Position numbers and translations under genes: made by a program. From assembly GCF_964204865.1 (NCBI RefSeq), contig NC_135254.1, forward strand, positions 19,411,001 to 19,475,000: a stretch of DNA of 64,000 nucleotides. The letters are read 5' to 3'. Below the pieces are notes generated by a model. The model worked only from the letters and a program-made list of their open reading frames with translations. It had not been told where the DNA came from and searched no databases. Shown piece after piece: positions 22,951-34,640 of the stretch; position 1 is the first letter of the stretch, and every line of letters begins with the position of its first letter. The stretch comes from Styela clava. Its lineage: Eukaryota; Chordata; Ascidiacea; Stolidobranchia; Styelidae.

Positions 22951-25900
22951 TCATGTCCTCAACTCTTTGACCTTTTCCATAAAATTCTTCACCTTACTAT
23001 GCTCCATCTCATTGCTCCACAAGCCACTGGCTTTAAAGTGTGACCCTACTATCAATGCATCTGCATTTACAAATTGATGGACATTTTCTGTTGTTACTCC
23101 AGATCCGACTAAAACCGGAATGTCAACTGCAGATTGGAGATCTAAAAAATGAAAAACACGATGTACATGATAAATGAATCAGATCTGAGTTTCTTAATAA
23201 GAATATGGCGCTCAAGTTTTATGTCTGTTTCAAATAAAAATGGAGTGAATATACCCAATGAAACAATGCTCACCTTTAATTTCATTCTGATTGGCAGCAG
23301 ATCCAGTCTTAGTTCCTGTGACGACTAATCCATCAGATAGAAAAAATTCTGCTCCTTGTCCAGATTCAACTACACTCAAATCTGATGTTATGGAATGAGA
23401 ACTGTATAAAGAAACAAACTAGTCATTAAAAACATTCCGTAATTTTCGCATTTTTTATGAAATGGGATAGCAAATATGTATTGGACATTGAGTATTCGAT
23501 AGGATTTATCTATTTATCACGGGGGAGAGGAAAGCCGATAATACAGTCTATTCATATTACCTCTCATTCAGTTACCAGTTCATGTTGGTTATGGAATTAG
23601 TTAGCCAGTTATCTGTTTTTAGATGCATGGACTTCTTTCAGATGTTGGAGGAAGCTGGCCATCGGTTACGTCAGAGGTGTGCAACCTTTATTACAGGAGC
23701 GCCAGATTCAAGTAATTGGGTGACGCCGCGGGCCGCACTTTTATTTAAGATATAATTTATAGGCTAGTAGTTTCAGGCACAAAAAATGTTTTTGCTAGCT
23801 AGTTTTGCTAATATGACTGTGGTACTCGGGTACTGGTACAGGCTTTGCCACATAAAGTGATTGGAATTGCTCGCACGTGCCAGAATAACCAAACTGAACC
23901 GTTAATAACCGTTTCGCGGGCGCACCATTCAAAATTGGCACTTCTCCCTGGGCCGCTCAATATTACCTTGCGGGCCGCAGTTTGCACACTCCTGGGTTAC
24001 GTGAACCACCCTATGTCGGCTAGGAGTCTAGCAATCCTCTTGCACATCATCAACCCTACATGGAATTCAAACCTCCGAACCATGCACGATAATCAGAGGT
24101 GCCGTGGTGAGCGTATTCCTAATGCTTAGTATTGGCATAAAGATAATCAATCGATTTATAGCAAAGGCAATAATAATTTAAGCAATAAAGGCAATGGCAA
24201 TCAATAATTGAAATTGCTTATTATTCATTATAGGTGAAAGATGAACAATATAAACAAAGCATGACTAGATAAAATGTCTCTCGAATTAAAGCATTTTTCA
24301 GATGAATCGTTTTAGCTCATAATCATAACACACAAATATAAACAAAATTCATCTTTTTCCACTGTCAGATTGAAAAAAAACAGTTTCAATATAAATGAAA
24401 CAAGTAGCATCAACGTTTAGTAGCGTTTATATAATGAATTGTTATTACCTGTGTTTTTTCTTAATATCAGTAAATATCAAAATATCCTCTGCACCAATTT
24501 GTTTTCTGTACCTCAGCAATTCACCAGCAGATGCATTCACCCATCCAGCATCAGAAATATGTGAGAATGCAAAACATTCAGCTCTTATAAAATCACAACC
24601 TGTAGGACTATAAGTTCGTGAATTACTGTCAAAGAATAAGAATACCCCAAAAATCTTTCAATACTTTGATCAACGTGAATAATACACCAACTTCAAGTTA
24701 GAAGTAGCATAAGTTACGGAGTTGTTTAATTAATACAATATTAGGTCATCAACTCGTCCAATTTTTTCAAATGTGATTAAGATAGCCTCGCGTCTGGTTA
24801 CCAGTCCACGTCAGGTATAGGTTAGTTATTTAATTTCTGAAGCATAAACTTGATGGTAGAGGAAGCCGTAACCGATCAGTGGTTACGTGAACCCCCTATG
24901 GCAAAGAGGAGTCCAGCAAACTCTTGCAATGTCATTAGAGGTGTGGTGGCGAGAGTATTACTAACGCTTAGCATAATGCGCCCCACCGTCAACAGTGCAC
25001 TACAATGAAGTATTGCAAGAATTTTGATGTTACTGGTCACAAAATCAATTGGACATACCAGTCAACTAACAAGAAAGTTAAAACTGGGTAGTAACATTCC
25101 AAATTTCACGATAATATCTTATGCAGACATTATACAATCTAAGCAAAGCTCTGTTAAGGAAGCTAAAATACTGTTAGAGTAGTAGTAAGTATCCTACATA
25201 CCTGTAGAATGCGCAACTGCCATTGATTGTATGTTTCCTGCTTTCAATATTTGAATTCCAGTTGGAATTTCCGGAAATTTAGTTTTAATTGTAGTTGTAA
25301 CTGAAGCCATAGATGCCACAATCTCTGGTCCTATGTTTTCACCACAGATATATGGTAGATCATGCATATTTTCTATGATGATACCATCCTGAAAAAATAC
25401 AAAATTACATTTTCTATTATAAGAGAAATTCTAGTATTAAATGATAAAGTACTATTATACTTATATGCATAAATGTAAATTAATAATAGATATTGTATAA
25501 TTTTTTTTAATTTGGTATATTATTCAGCTTTGTCTTGCTATAATTTTAACAAAAACTATTTTTTGCTATTTCAACTTACAATTCCACATTCAGCATAAAT
25601 ATCAACTTCACTCAAAGCAATATCTTTGATCTTCTTCATAGACAACGAATGGCGAGCAGTTCCTTAAAAATCATTTTTTGAAATCTGTGTAGCAGATATT
25701 TGAAATTGCATCAGCGATACTGATATATCAAATAATTACATGGCTGTGGACATAAGCGTAATGAGTGCATTGAATAACATCAAATTTTTATTCCCTCTTT
25801 CACAACCTTTTTCTCCAACATTAATTAACACAGTGGAATTTGGTATAAAATCGAAAATATTGATAACTCTGCCACTGCAACTATGATCATTATTATTAGA

Positions 25901-26229
25901 GAGAGAGTGAGATTTATTTTTTCGTCAACCAAAATAAAATAACAGTCATAGTAATAATAAAAATATTAACAAGTAGTCTAGTAAATTAGTTTAGTATAGA
26001 CAGGAGGAAAATACGATTACAAGATGGTTTTAATACTGGATTAAACAGTAACCAGTTGCCGGTAACTCTAATAGATGTTGAGATGCATGTAGCCTACTTT
26101 TGGGCTGCGCCTCAAGGTTGAACAACAAAAACTTTTAAATTACTCACCTGGCAAGGCCCTGACATGAATCATTCCAATGACTAACGAAGGTATTCGCTTG
26201 AAAACGTTAAAAAGTTCTCGCCTGCTCAT
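22951..26229 (-). CDS. BtpA-family TIM-barrel protein
   Basis: Six exons join in phase: 26229-26148, 25662-25580, 25388-25202, 24599-24449, 23401-23274 and 23141-22951, giving 273 residues from ATG to TGA. The sequence keeps the family's signature blocks in order: VIGMIHVRALPG (residues 17-28), IIIENMHDLPY (about 58-68), PTGIQILKAGN (about 96-106), CDFIRAECF, FLSDGLVVTGTKTG, IPVLVGSGVT and ALIVGSHFK. Length and order match full-length BtpA proteins, known from cyanobacteria (photosystem I biogenesis), other bacteria, archaea and scattered animals such as nematode F13E9.13. The role in animals is unknown. Introns 3, 4 and 5 hold repeats, including SINE copies. The gene looks intact; function beyond a barrel fold is inference. 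Confidence 0.93.
23510..24135 (-). mobile_element. SINE-A copy split by a hAT MITE
   Basis: The body half (23510-23671) contains CAGTTACCAGTTCATGT and AGATGCATGGACTTC. The head half (24003-24135) contains GTGAACCACCCTATG and GCCGTGGTGAGCGTATTCCT. Together they form one minus-strand SINE interrupted by the hAT at 23672-23994. The insertion lies in intron 4 of the BtpA-family gene. Confidence 0.75.
23672..23994. mobile_element. hAT MITE inserted in a SINE
   Basis: Ends are CAGAGGTGTGCAACC and TTTGCACACTCCTG. GGTTACGT flanks both sides (23664-23671, 23995-24002) and is itself SINE sequence. This fixes the order of insertion: SINE first, hAT second. Confidence 0.88.
24785..24998 (-). mobile_element. 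SINE-A copy
   Basis: A minus-strand copy with TGGTTACCAGTCCACGTC at the body end and CTAACGCTTAGCATAATGCG at the head. It lies in intron 3 of the BtpA-family gene. Confidence 0.75.
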
Positions 26230-26536
26230 GATGCAGTGTTTCCAGGTTTCAGAGTTAAATTACAGAATTAAGCCACGGCTCGTTAGTTAGAACAGTACGG
26301 TAGTCCCGCAACACAGGGCCGTCCCTTCGGTTAATAAAGTTTTCTTTGGACAACACCAAAGTGACTATAACCCTTTTACTTACTACTTACGTCACTTTTT
26401 TTATTCAAATGAACTTGATATTGAAATTGCCCCAATTGTTTTTAATTAATCAAAAAGAAGTTACCAACACGTGCTGTTGTTTACCTAGCGAATCAGTGAA
26501 CCGTGACAACTAAGAGCAAAGTTTGATTTACATAAC

Positions 26537-26780
26537 AAGAGAGCTATGCTCAAATATATGGACACGTAGAATCACATAATTTTGATGACGTCATAGCGAA
26601 AAAAAAAGTAATAGCCTTCTGGAGAAAATTTTTATCTTTAACCACTGAAAATTTCAAAGCAATTGGTCCAGTATTCGAAGAGAAAGCGACTTTTTAAAAA
26701 CGTGTCAAAGAACAAGAACAACAACAACAACAACATAATATTGAAACGATCGTTATGTCCACTACGAGTCCAATTATCTC
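26537..26780. repeat. Repeat family C, longest copy
   Basis: Runs from CAAGAGAGCTATGCTC and AATATATGGACACG through GATGACGTCAT to CAACAACAACAACAACA and GAAACGATCGTTATGTCC. Shorter relatives are at 4127-4200, 12228-12335 and 57427-57500. A SINE or LINE 3'-end origin is possible. It lies upstream of the BtpA-family gene. Confidence 0.5.
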
Positions 26781-26856
26781 GGCGAGAGGTAAACCGATAA
26801 TCAATCAAATCGTTTTTTATTAGCCATCCCGGCAAAACATAACACTCAGTGAAACT

Positions 26857-27773
26857 CAGTGGCGTATCTAGGGTATGGCAGCCATGGCTCGTGCCATGGG
26901 CGCCGTTTAGACGGGGGCGCAAAAAACGCCCGTAAACGTATAATGTCTCGGCCGTTCTAAACGTATAATGTCTCAATAAAACTTGAAAATAAATGAAACT
27001 CTTATTTCTAATTAAATCATAACAAATTCAACAAAAGTCAATGCAGTTTGCAGTTTCCAACGATCAATGCAGTTTGTTCCTTCACCTAGCGGCGGGGGGT
27101 GGGTGGGAAGGGGGGTTTGGCAAGTTCAATATTTACAGTAAAGCAAAAGTGGAAAACAATTAGTCTCGTGCCAAAACTAAATTTAATCGCAATTTAAACA
27201 AATTCCTCGACTTATTTTTCAGCTGAAACATTAAAATTTGGTTTTAGTTTGGTTGCGGAGGCATCAGGCGGGCCAGATTGAATTACCCAACGGGCCGGAT
27301 TTGGCCCGCGGGATATAGTTTGCCCATGTAAAATATAGACTATGACGAGAAAACAGTGTGTGTCAAAGAGTCTTTTCTAGATTTCCCCAATCTCCGGATA
27401 GCTTTGCAAATTTTGCTGACATTGGCAGTAGCCTCCTATCCATAGAAAATTGCGATCGGTCGTTTAGTAAACTAAAATTAATTCTGTCATATCTTCGATT
27501 AGCCAGGAAAGCTCTGTGATCTGGCTATATTAAGTATAAAGAGGAGTGAAACAAAGAAAATAAATTTTGATGAAATCATTGGCAAATTTGCATCACGAAA
27601 CATACTATTCTAAGATCTTGTTATTGCCCGATCGTCTACTGCTTGTTGTTTATTTTATAGTTATTAAATTGCTTGTTACGTTGCGTGGTTGAGAGCAATC
27701 AATGTCATGTAAACGAAAGGGGCACACTTTTAAACCTTTGCCATGGGCGCCATTTTACCTAGATACGCCACTG
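26857..27773 (+). mobile_element. hAT element with CAGTGGCGTATCTAGG ends and decayed hATC
   Basis: Perfect inverted ends CAGTGGCGTATCTAGG/CCTAGATACGCCACTG. Inside, about 27370-27540 encodes a broken hATC C-terminal dimerisation domain (PNLRIALQILLTL then a decayed KL..SYLR block). A separate hAT fragment at 27110-27330 (GGCATCAGGCGGGCCAGATTG) is shared with 36040-36120 and 36490-36655. The flanks GTGAAACT and CAAACTGG do not match well, so the duplication is lost. Confidence 0.75.
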
Positions 27774-27849
27774 CAAACTGGTAGCTAACGAGAAAAGATA
27801 TCTTCATGACAGTGAAATTATCTCAATCAACATGTAATTGTATTATAAC

Positions 27850-28242
27850 TAGGGTTGGGCATTTTCGAATACCTGATGATTTCAGAATCGAATCGAATAA
27901 TTTTTTCGAATCGAATCTCGAATACTTGGAAGGTATGAAATTGGATGTAACTTTCCTATCATTTTAGGTCCTCCAGACACATAAATTACTGAAAACATAG
28001 AATACATCACTGACATTAAAAAAAAAAACGTTTTCATCAATACCTCAATACAGAAAAGAGTCATATGTCAGAATTGTGTTGAAAAAATATGGCTTCAATG
28101 AAAAAAAAATTGGGAAATTTACCTCGACCATTGGCGAAAAGAGTAAAACAAGATGGCGCGATTCGAAAATTTGCTCTCAACCGATTCGAATAATTTACTA
28201 TTCGATTCGATTCGAATATTCGATTCGAAATGCCCAGCCCTA
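27850..28242. mobile_element. hAT MITE with TTCGAAT-rich ends
   Basis: Starts TAGGGTTGGGCATTTTCGAA and ends TTCGAAATGCCCAGCCCTA. ATTATAAC flanks both sides (27842-27849, 28243-28250). Multiple ATTCGATTCGA words lie near each end. There is no transposase. Confidence 0.88.
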
Positions 28243-28419
28243 ATTATAACATGAAAAAATAGGAAAGATCAACAATCATGTCTAGAAGACACTGAACACT
28301 GAAATAAAACTATGTTATTCGAAAATGCAATACACATTTATGAAGAATATAAGGATAGTAAAGATAAGATGGGTTAGTATATATTTACGGTTAACCACAT
28401 GCCGAACTATTGTCTCTTA

Positions 28420-28503
28420 TGCGGTACCTAGTTCACGTCGGGTATGAGAATAGCTAGCCAGGTATTTGTTTCCAGATGCATGAAATTGGTGGTAAAGAGG
28501 GAT
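28420..28503 (-). mobile_element. SINE-A fragment
   Basis: Contains GGTACCTAGTTCACGTCGGG and CCAGATGCATGAAATTGGTGG, matching the tail half of the SINE. The tRNA-like head is absent. Confidence 0.6.
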
Positions 28504-28665
28504 TTTGCCTTTGGTATTTTGCTTTTTTATGTACAGACATACATATTTCTGAAGCAAAAAAACGGGATGGCGCGGATTAGACAAGCAAACCATGTTTCGA
28601 TTCTAGGGTCGGGTTCAGCTTAGTAATAGTTTGAACGTTTTCCAAACCATTGTGGGTAGATTACG

Positions 28666-28730
28666 GGGTACTCCCGAAGTATGGGTACCAAGATGTCGCA
28701 CTTGAACATAGTTCTTGAACAATTGGAGCG
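28666..28730. mobile_element. MITE-Y copy, very short
   Basis: Left end GGTACTCCCGAAGTATGGG with ACCAAGATGTCGCAC; right end ATTGGAGCGCC. The middle is deleted. No clean target duplication. Confidence 0.5.
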
Positions 28731-29010
28731 CCGGTCTAATCCTAACAACAATAAATCTTAACAAAAGGTTGAGAACCACAGTCTTATATTCGAATTAAAA
28801 TGCATGCTGTCAACAGATAAGGTGTCATGATGGTGAGAGTGTTCTGAAGTGAGACCCATTAGTTTGATTCTGGGATTGGTCAACCCAAAGCCCTAAAAAT
28901 TGGTTCCATTGTTTCTCGTTTTCAATTTTTTCGTCTATAAACAAATTTATTTTTTCCACCACCACTAATTAAGATAAATATTATAGAAAAAAGCCGTAGG
29001 TGAAATTATT

Positions 29011-29179
29011 GGCGCTCTCGAAGTATGTGTACCAAGTTGGGCCATAATTTTATTCCAATTTTCCTTATTTTAATTCTATTATGAGTTCGGGGACTAGCCA
29101 AGTGACTCCCATAGTATTTGTACCTGAAATTATGGCCTAACCTGGTCCGCTATCTTGGTTCACATACTACGGGAATACC
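29011..29179. mobile_element. MITE-Y copy, longer interior
   Basis: GGCGCTCTCGAAGTATGTG at the left and CACATACTACGGGAATACC at the right. AAATTATT flanks both sides (29003-29010, 29180-29187). Its interior carries the ATGAGTTCGGGGACTAGCCA module also found at 35880, 44330, 50030 and 50670. Confidence 0.82.
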
Positions 29180-30065
29180 AAATTATTTTGTTCTGCAACC
29201 CGCTAACCCCAGGTTGGGACTGATGCAAATGCACTGATTTAAACATATATCCGATTTTGGTTTACAGTACACAATACATTTCTCCGACCGTGCCATTCAT
29301 GCAAATGTTGTAGTAAATTGTAGACTTCGTATAAATGAATAATTTAAGATTCAATAAGTATATTTAATCAATCAATCAAGTGAATGAAAAAAACAGCACA
29401 TTTGGCAGAGTAACTTAAAAGGGTAGGCCTAATAGGATGCAACTTTTGATATCACTATGGAAAATGAATACGGACACTTTGAGTATAAGCATTAAATAGA
29501 AATGTTTTCACACAGAACTTGTCTTCACAAGTAGCCTACAATTCATTAGTCCCGGCCACTCATGCAAATTTTTGCAATAATTTGTAATCTTTGGATATAT
29601 TTATCAAGATTGAACATGGAGCTCAATGAAGAAGTATTGATCAGCAGATCAAGGGTTGATGGAAAAAAACTATTAGTTTGGCATAATAACTTTATAAAAT
29701 AGAAAATCAAAAAAAGAATGTAACATTGTAGTCTATAACACGATTTGGGACACTTTGATTATGAACATTTAAAAATAGTGATAATAATCGAATATAAAGC
29801 TCTTGTTGTCGAGGAAGAGTCATGTATAAGTGGCGGACATATCGAGGGCACCGAAAATACTCAGTTGGTGGACTTAAAACAAATGGGATATAAAAGTTAG
29901 AAACGGTTCACACTTGAAATGATGGGCAAAGAACGAATAGGACTCGAATAATGTGGACTACGTTGGTAACTGCCATTCCAATTTTTCGACTACATAAGGT
30001 GATCAGACATTCAAATGGAAGTACGTTGCACCTACAGCAGTCACGTCGGAGTTCCATACAAAGGC

Positions 30066-30412
30066 GGTGTGGCGCATCGTGCTAACCGTTGGGAATACGC
30101 TCGTCACCGCATCTCTAATTGCCCTTCGTAGGTTCGCAGGTTCGAATCTCATGCGGAGATGATCATGTGCGAGAGGATTGCTGGACTCCTCGCCGTCGCA
30201 GGGTGGTTCACGTAACTGCCGTCGATTACGGCTTCCTCCACCATCAAGTTCATGCTTCCGAAAACAATAACTGGCTAACTAATCCCATACTTGACCTGGA
30301 CTGGTAACCGGACGAGAGGCCGTGGTTCGCCATATGATTAAGCCGTCTTATCGGCTTTCTCGGGGATAAATATGTAAATCTTATCCTATCCTAAGGCAAT
30401 TAGAACAACATT
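30066..30412 (+). mobile_element. SINE-A, most complete copy
   Basis: The head reads GTGTGGCGCATCGTGC (A-box region) and, about 80 bp on, a B box GGTTCGAATCT, as in tRNA-derived SINEs. The body contains GGATTGCTGGACTCC, GGGTGGTTCACGTAACTGCC and GGACTGGTAACCGGACGAG. It ends in a short TATCCTATCC tail. At least ten other copies or fragments are listed in this window. Confidence 0.8.
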
Positions 30413-30977
30413 GCACCCACGACCGGGGGGTGCATCGGGCACGTTAATGTAATAGGTAGGGTTCGATGCTGAATCTTATCTTATCGGATTTCCAAACTCT
30501 CCGACGCAAAATACGGCTCTAAACATGCGCAATATCCATTCAAAACTGCTAAAACTAGGCTTGGTCGCGCTTCTCAAGCCGAATGATAAAAAATGGCGTC
30601 TTTATGGTTAGTTGCACGGGGTTGTGTTACACAAATTAGACGCCCGAATGATACACGTTCGTGTTTTTTTATTTTTCTTTGTACATGTTTGTGTGTGTAA
30701 GATGGGTGAACTGGCACATGTATTTCTGCATGTTTTAAACTTTATTAAAAGTTTTGTGTTTTTATTAACTTTGGTGAATACGCTAGCGAAAGATTGCAAA
30801 CATAAAAAAACGTGCTTCCGAAGTATGTGCAGAGCCATTATATAACTAGTCTGGAAGGCTGTATACTGACCTGTTGTTCACAGCGTCATCTAGTGTTGGC
30901 GTGGGTAATTAATAACCACGGCGTCGTCTGCTGTATATTTTAGGCTGCTCGCTGTTAACGGTATTCAAAGTTCGAAT

Positions 30978-31436
30978 GAAAATGGATTTATCTGAGGAAG
31001 AAATGTTTGAATTTTTTGATGACATGAGTTATATGGTACTGATTGCTTATTGAAATAGGTTTTGATCCTGAAAGAATGAATAGTAAGAGTTTATAGTACC
31101 GTAGTTTAATATATGCAAGTAGAGACCGTTTTTGTTTTGCTAAAAATTAGAAGTATTTTTACATCACATTTGTTTTGCTTTATTCAAGCACTTAGATACT
31201 GTTTTAGACCCGATTTTATATATTTCATAGCTTGATGACGAGATAGAAGAAAAATGGGGCATATCTGTAGTAGAAATCGACTACGGAAGTGTTGATTGCA
31301 AGAAGACACTGCAGACTGCATTGAATGATTTGAACATCACATTAAATCAGGAATCACCACTATGGGCAGATGTTATAGCGGATATGATCGAAATCTCTAG
31401 GGAAGAATCCAAAAGTAAAATGACAGCTAAATAAAT
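30978..31436 (+). CDS. Small two-exon ORF inside the P-like transposon
   Basis: On the strand opposite the transposase, ATG at 30978 opens an acidic exon (MDLSEEEMFEFFDDMSYM) with a GT donor at 31038. A phase-0 acceptor at about 31229 opens LDDEIEEKWGISVVEIDYG and ends at a stop near 31433. The splice is a guess from consensus signals. I recognise no domain. It could be an accessory transposon gene or chance ORF. Confidence 0.3.
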
Positions 31437-31443
31437 TGAAAAA

Positions 31444-31993
31444 TTGCAAAAGCCATATTCGAACAATTCTGAAATCTCTCATTTGGACCTAAAACGCATA
31501 TTCAAAACTGCAGCACCAAAAATCATAAAAGAAGCGTTTCAAGTAACTGAGCCATTCATGCAAACGTCAATAACCAAAGGTGACTGGGGGATTGCTAAAA
31601 TGGGGAATAAAGCGTCTAGGTGGAGAAGGTGCTTTCTGGTGCCAAAACCAAGCTTCGAGGCGTGATCTTCCCAATTGCTTGGAAGAGCGCAATAGAGGCG
31701 GTCTCATATCAGCATCCGAAACATTTGTTCTCTTCCTAATCTCTGTGGAACACGAATTCCGGTCTCAAGTATGCAAAAGGGTAATAGATGAACGGCTTAT
31801 TATCGGAAATATTGACATGGACCCCTTCAGCCCCAGCGAATCCAGTATTCTGACCATTCTTGTAAGAAGATTTATTCGAACAAGGGCTCATATCCATTGC
31901 AAGACTGAACTGCAGAACAACGTTTCGAAAAGAAAATATGGACCCAAATCATATGGGCTTCGCGATGGTTTGAATAATTGTTTTTCAAAATAA
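31444..31993 (+). pseudogene. Frameshifted ORF inside the P-like transposon
   Basis: Two overlapping frames (31444-31665 and 31580-31993) appear to continue one another. The second has GGLISASETFVLFL and LVRRFIRTRAHIHCK with RKYGPKSYGLRD near the end. These look like transposon-encoded sequence, but I cannot assign the family. Strand is opposite to the THAP-transposase remnants. Confidence 0.35.
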
Positions 31994-32456
31994 TCTCATT
32001 ATTACAATATAATAAAAATTAGCCAACAAAACAATTTCTACTTTGTGTTTTTAGCATAAGAAATACAAAAAAAAAAAAAATGAACAGGAATTTTGACTCA
32101 AATATGAAGAATCACACAGACCTGGTAGAGAAAAATGACAAATGCACAGACCAATAATTGATAGCTAATTTTAAAACATAGATGCGGTTTCACAAATTTG
32201 AATAAAATTATCTGAGAGATAAGGGAAACTTTTCAATTTAAATTCAGCCTTTCAAATAGGAGGCATTTTTGACAAATAACCATCGATTAATATTCATATG
32301 AAAATAAAATCTTGGATACATTATGGTAACTATTATTTAAAGCAGAGTAGAGCCAGCCACTAAAATTAGAAACGAGTTTAAGAAAATGGACTAGTACTTG
32401 TATATAAATCCGTATGCATGTACTTAAGCAGAAAGAAGTCAGCTTCTAGAAATTTA

Positions 32457-34640
32457 TCAATCATTTTCAATCGCAACATTAGAACCAATAACACTACTAC
32501 TCGAATTTACAACATCTATTGATCTGGAGTTTGATGTGAATAAACTAAAGATGGGGTTTCCAGTACGGGAACCTCGCTCTCGTTGGTGACCAAAATATGC
32601 CTCTAGAGCAGGGGTCTCCAAATCAAAACATGTCGCGGACCCCTTTTTGAAATTTATTGGCCACGAAATTAGGTACAAAAATGAGTATCTGAATGTATTG
32701 TGTTGAAATTGCACTTGAATCTTACAGCAAACGAGACAGGAGTTTGCAACTACAGGGTTGCGACCCAAATTTGGGTTGCGAAGCACTTCGCTCTGGGTCG
32801 CAAAACAAATTAAATTTGCCATAATTATGAGCATCGTGTCTGTGTAGCGTAGCGAGTTTACACTTCCTATTTACTGCGGTGACATTGGCCAATAATTAGA
32901 CGTGCAAATTTTGACGTAATAATAAACATTTTAAAAGCGCTCAGATACTTCATTCAGACAGTCTGTGGTGGTTGAATTTTGGATTTCAGTTGCAAAAGAA
33001 TATCCGGAGTTATTAACTGATGCAATGAATGCCATTCGGAACTACCTACTTATGTGAAAGGACGTTTTCATACATAAAAAACAAATACACAACAAGGCTA
33101 GAAGATCTTCGAGTTACCGTCTCCCAAATTAAACCTCGAATTGACATGTTGTGCTCGAAACACAAAGCTTATAATTCGCATTAATCATAATAAACGCTAT
33201 TATTCATTTTATGTGCTAAGTTTCATATAATTTTATGCATAGTCTTAAAATTGATAACTAATTTTATGCTTACCAAATGCTTGGGTTGCAAGAAATTAGA
33301 AAAAGAATTTTTGGGTCGCGCTGAAAAGTGGTTGCGGACCCCTGCTCTAGAGGGTCTTGGTTTATTCGCTGTGGTAAAACATAGCTCGCACCACTGTCCA
33401 AAACAATACGAATATTCGCAGCCATAGAGATAGATGCCATTCTCAAGCCATTTTTTGTGGCATCACTGAGCAGCATTTTCTGGCGATTAACTTCTCCCAC
33501 TAATGGCCGACTGTATGCCTTTTTTTCCCAATATCCAGATTTTTAAAAAATCTTTCTCAAGCCATTCTAATCTTTTATCATAGATGTTGAAAAAAGGCTG
33601 AATTTTCTCTTGTCACTGTCTTGATCATGCACATGGAGACGCATACAAGTGTAGCAGATGTTGGGTCGCGTACCAGCATAAAAATACGCTATTTCACATT
33701 GAGAGCTGAGATATCTGTATTGATACAATACCAAAAATAAATTCAACAAAAATACAACTAAATAGAAGTATATCTGACTAAATGCAAATATATCTTACCT
33801 TAATTTCAAGGAAATTCTGCCATCTTCTATTTCAGGAACACTTCTGGGAATCCATGAACTATTTGTGGAAATAATATCATATTCCAAACACGGGGTGAGA
33901 TCAACCAAGTTTTTGAGTAGGATTGAAATTGCCGATGATATTGTGGAAGAATAAACTCCAGCGAAAGCGCAAGAAAAGAAAAATTGTTTTTGGTCAAATT
34001 GGCAAATTAGAAGGCTTATTTCCGGTGTCGTGATGTGATTAAACTGTGATTAGAATAGTATGTGAAATGAGTTTTGTATGTATTGATTTAATGTATTCTC
34101 CAGTTTTTCAAGGTGATACTTTCAAAAGCTGAAATTATTTCATTAATGGAGTTGTAGTTAATAATTGCAGATTGAGATGATGAAGGTGGACAGTCATTTA
34201 TAGATGAATATTTGGGAACAATTCTTCTTGGTGGGCAGGGAGGTACTTCATATGATTTTCTTGGCAACAATTTTGTGGGTGATGCTCTAAATTTAATCCA
34301 ACTTTTTTTATTGGCCCTTTGAATATCTTCATCCTTGAAATTATCAGCACAAATTCTAGCTTTTCCATCTTCAACTTTGCTTTTAAAATTAGGAGAGTCG
34401 CGATACTTAAACACAATCTGGATGCAATAGAAAATTACTTAGCAATTAATATGTCAAAGTCATAAGTGAGTTAATAAATGGCTAACACTAGAATACAATA
34501 AGGCACAAAATAAACAGTGAAAACTCATGACATCACATACAGCGTAAAACGTGATGAAACTTTTGTGTCCATTCTTTTGAAGGCATTTCAAATTTCCTTT
34601 TCTTACCATCCGGGACACGATGCTTGCTTGGAACCATAAT
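32457..34640 (-). pseudogene. THAP/P-type transposase, split and decayed
   Basis: In minus-strand order: a start at 34640 with KHRVPDGKKRKFEMPSKEW; about 34414-34088 with ARICADNFKDEDI, a degenerate THAP C-x2-H block where His is Asn; about 33970-33800 with VYSSTISSAISILLKNL; 33722-33567 with a C-x2-C element in PNICYTCM; then 33540-33345 with NGLRMASISMAANI and NQDPLE. A hAT element (32609-33344) separates this from AYFGHQRERGSRTGNP at 32600-32540, and the frame ends at 32457. Frames shift around 33567-33480 unless small introns lie there. With the hAT present the gene cannot encode an intact enzyme. Confidence 0.6.
32609..33344 (+). mobile_element. hAT element nested in the P-like transposon
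   Basis: Ends CAGGGGTCTCC and GCGGACCCCTG, flanked on both sides by CTCTAGAG (32601-32608, 33345-33352). On the plus strand about 33045-33183 encodes an hATC-type end (YLCERTFSYIKNKYTTRLED then VSQIKPRIDMLC and a stop), matching the C-terminus missing from the transposase at 6622-7591. The rest of the transposase is deleted. It shares AGCATCG.GTCTGTGTA and TGGCCAAT words with 5513-6510. Confidence 0.88.

Noticed and set aside
30066..30160. Possible tRNA gene
   Set aside because: It has A- and B-box-like sequences, but no cloverleaf forms cleanly and the same sequence recurs as a dispersed SINE.
30608..30845. Two long frames, one on each strand, at the left edge of the P-like transposon
   Set aside because: They mirror each other, are low in complexity, and run across the transposon/MITE junction; no domain is seen.
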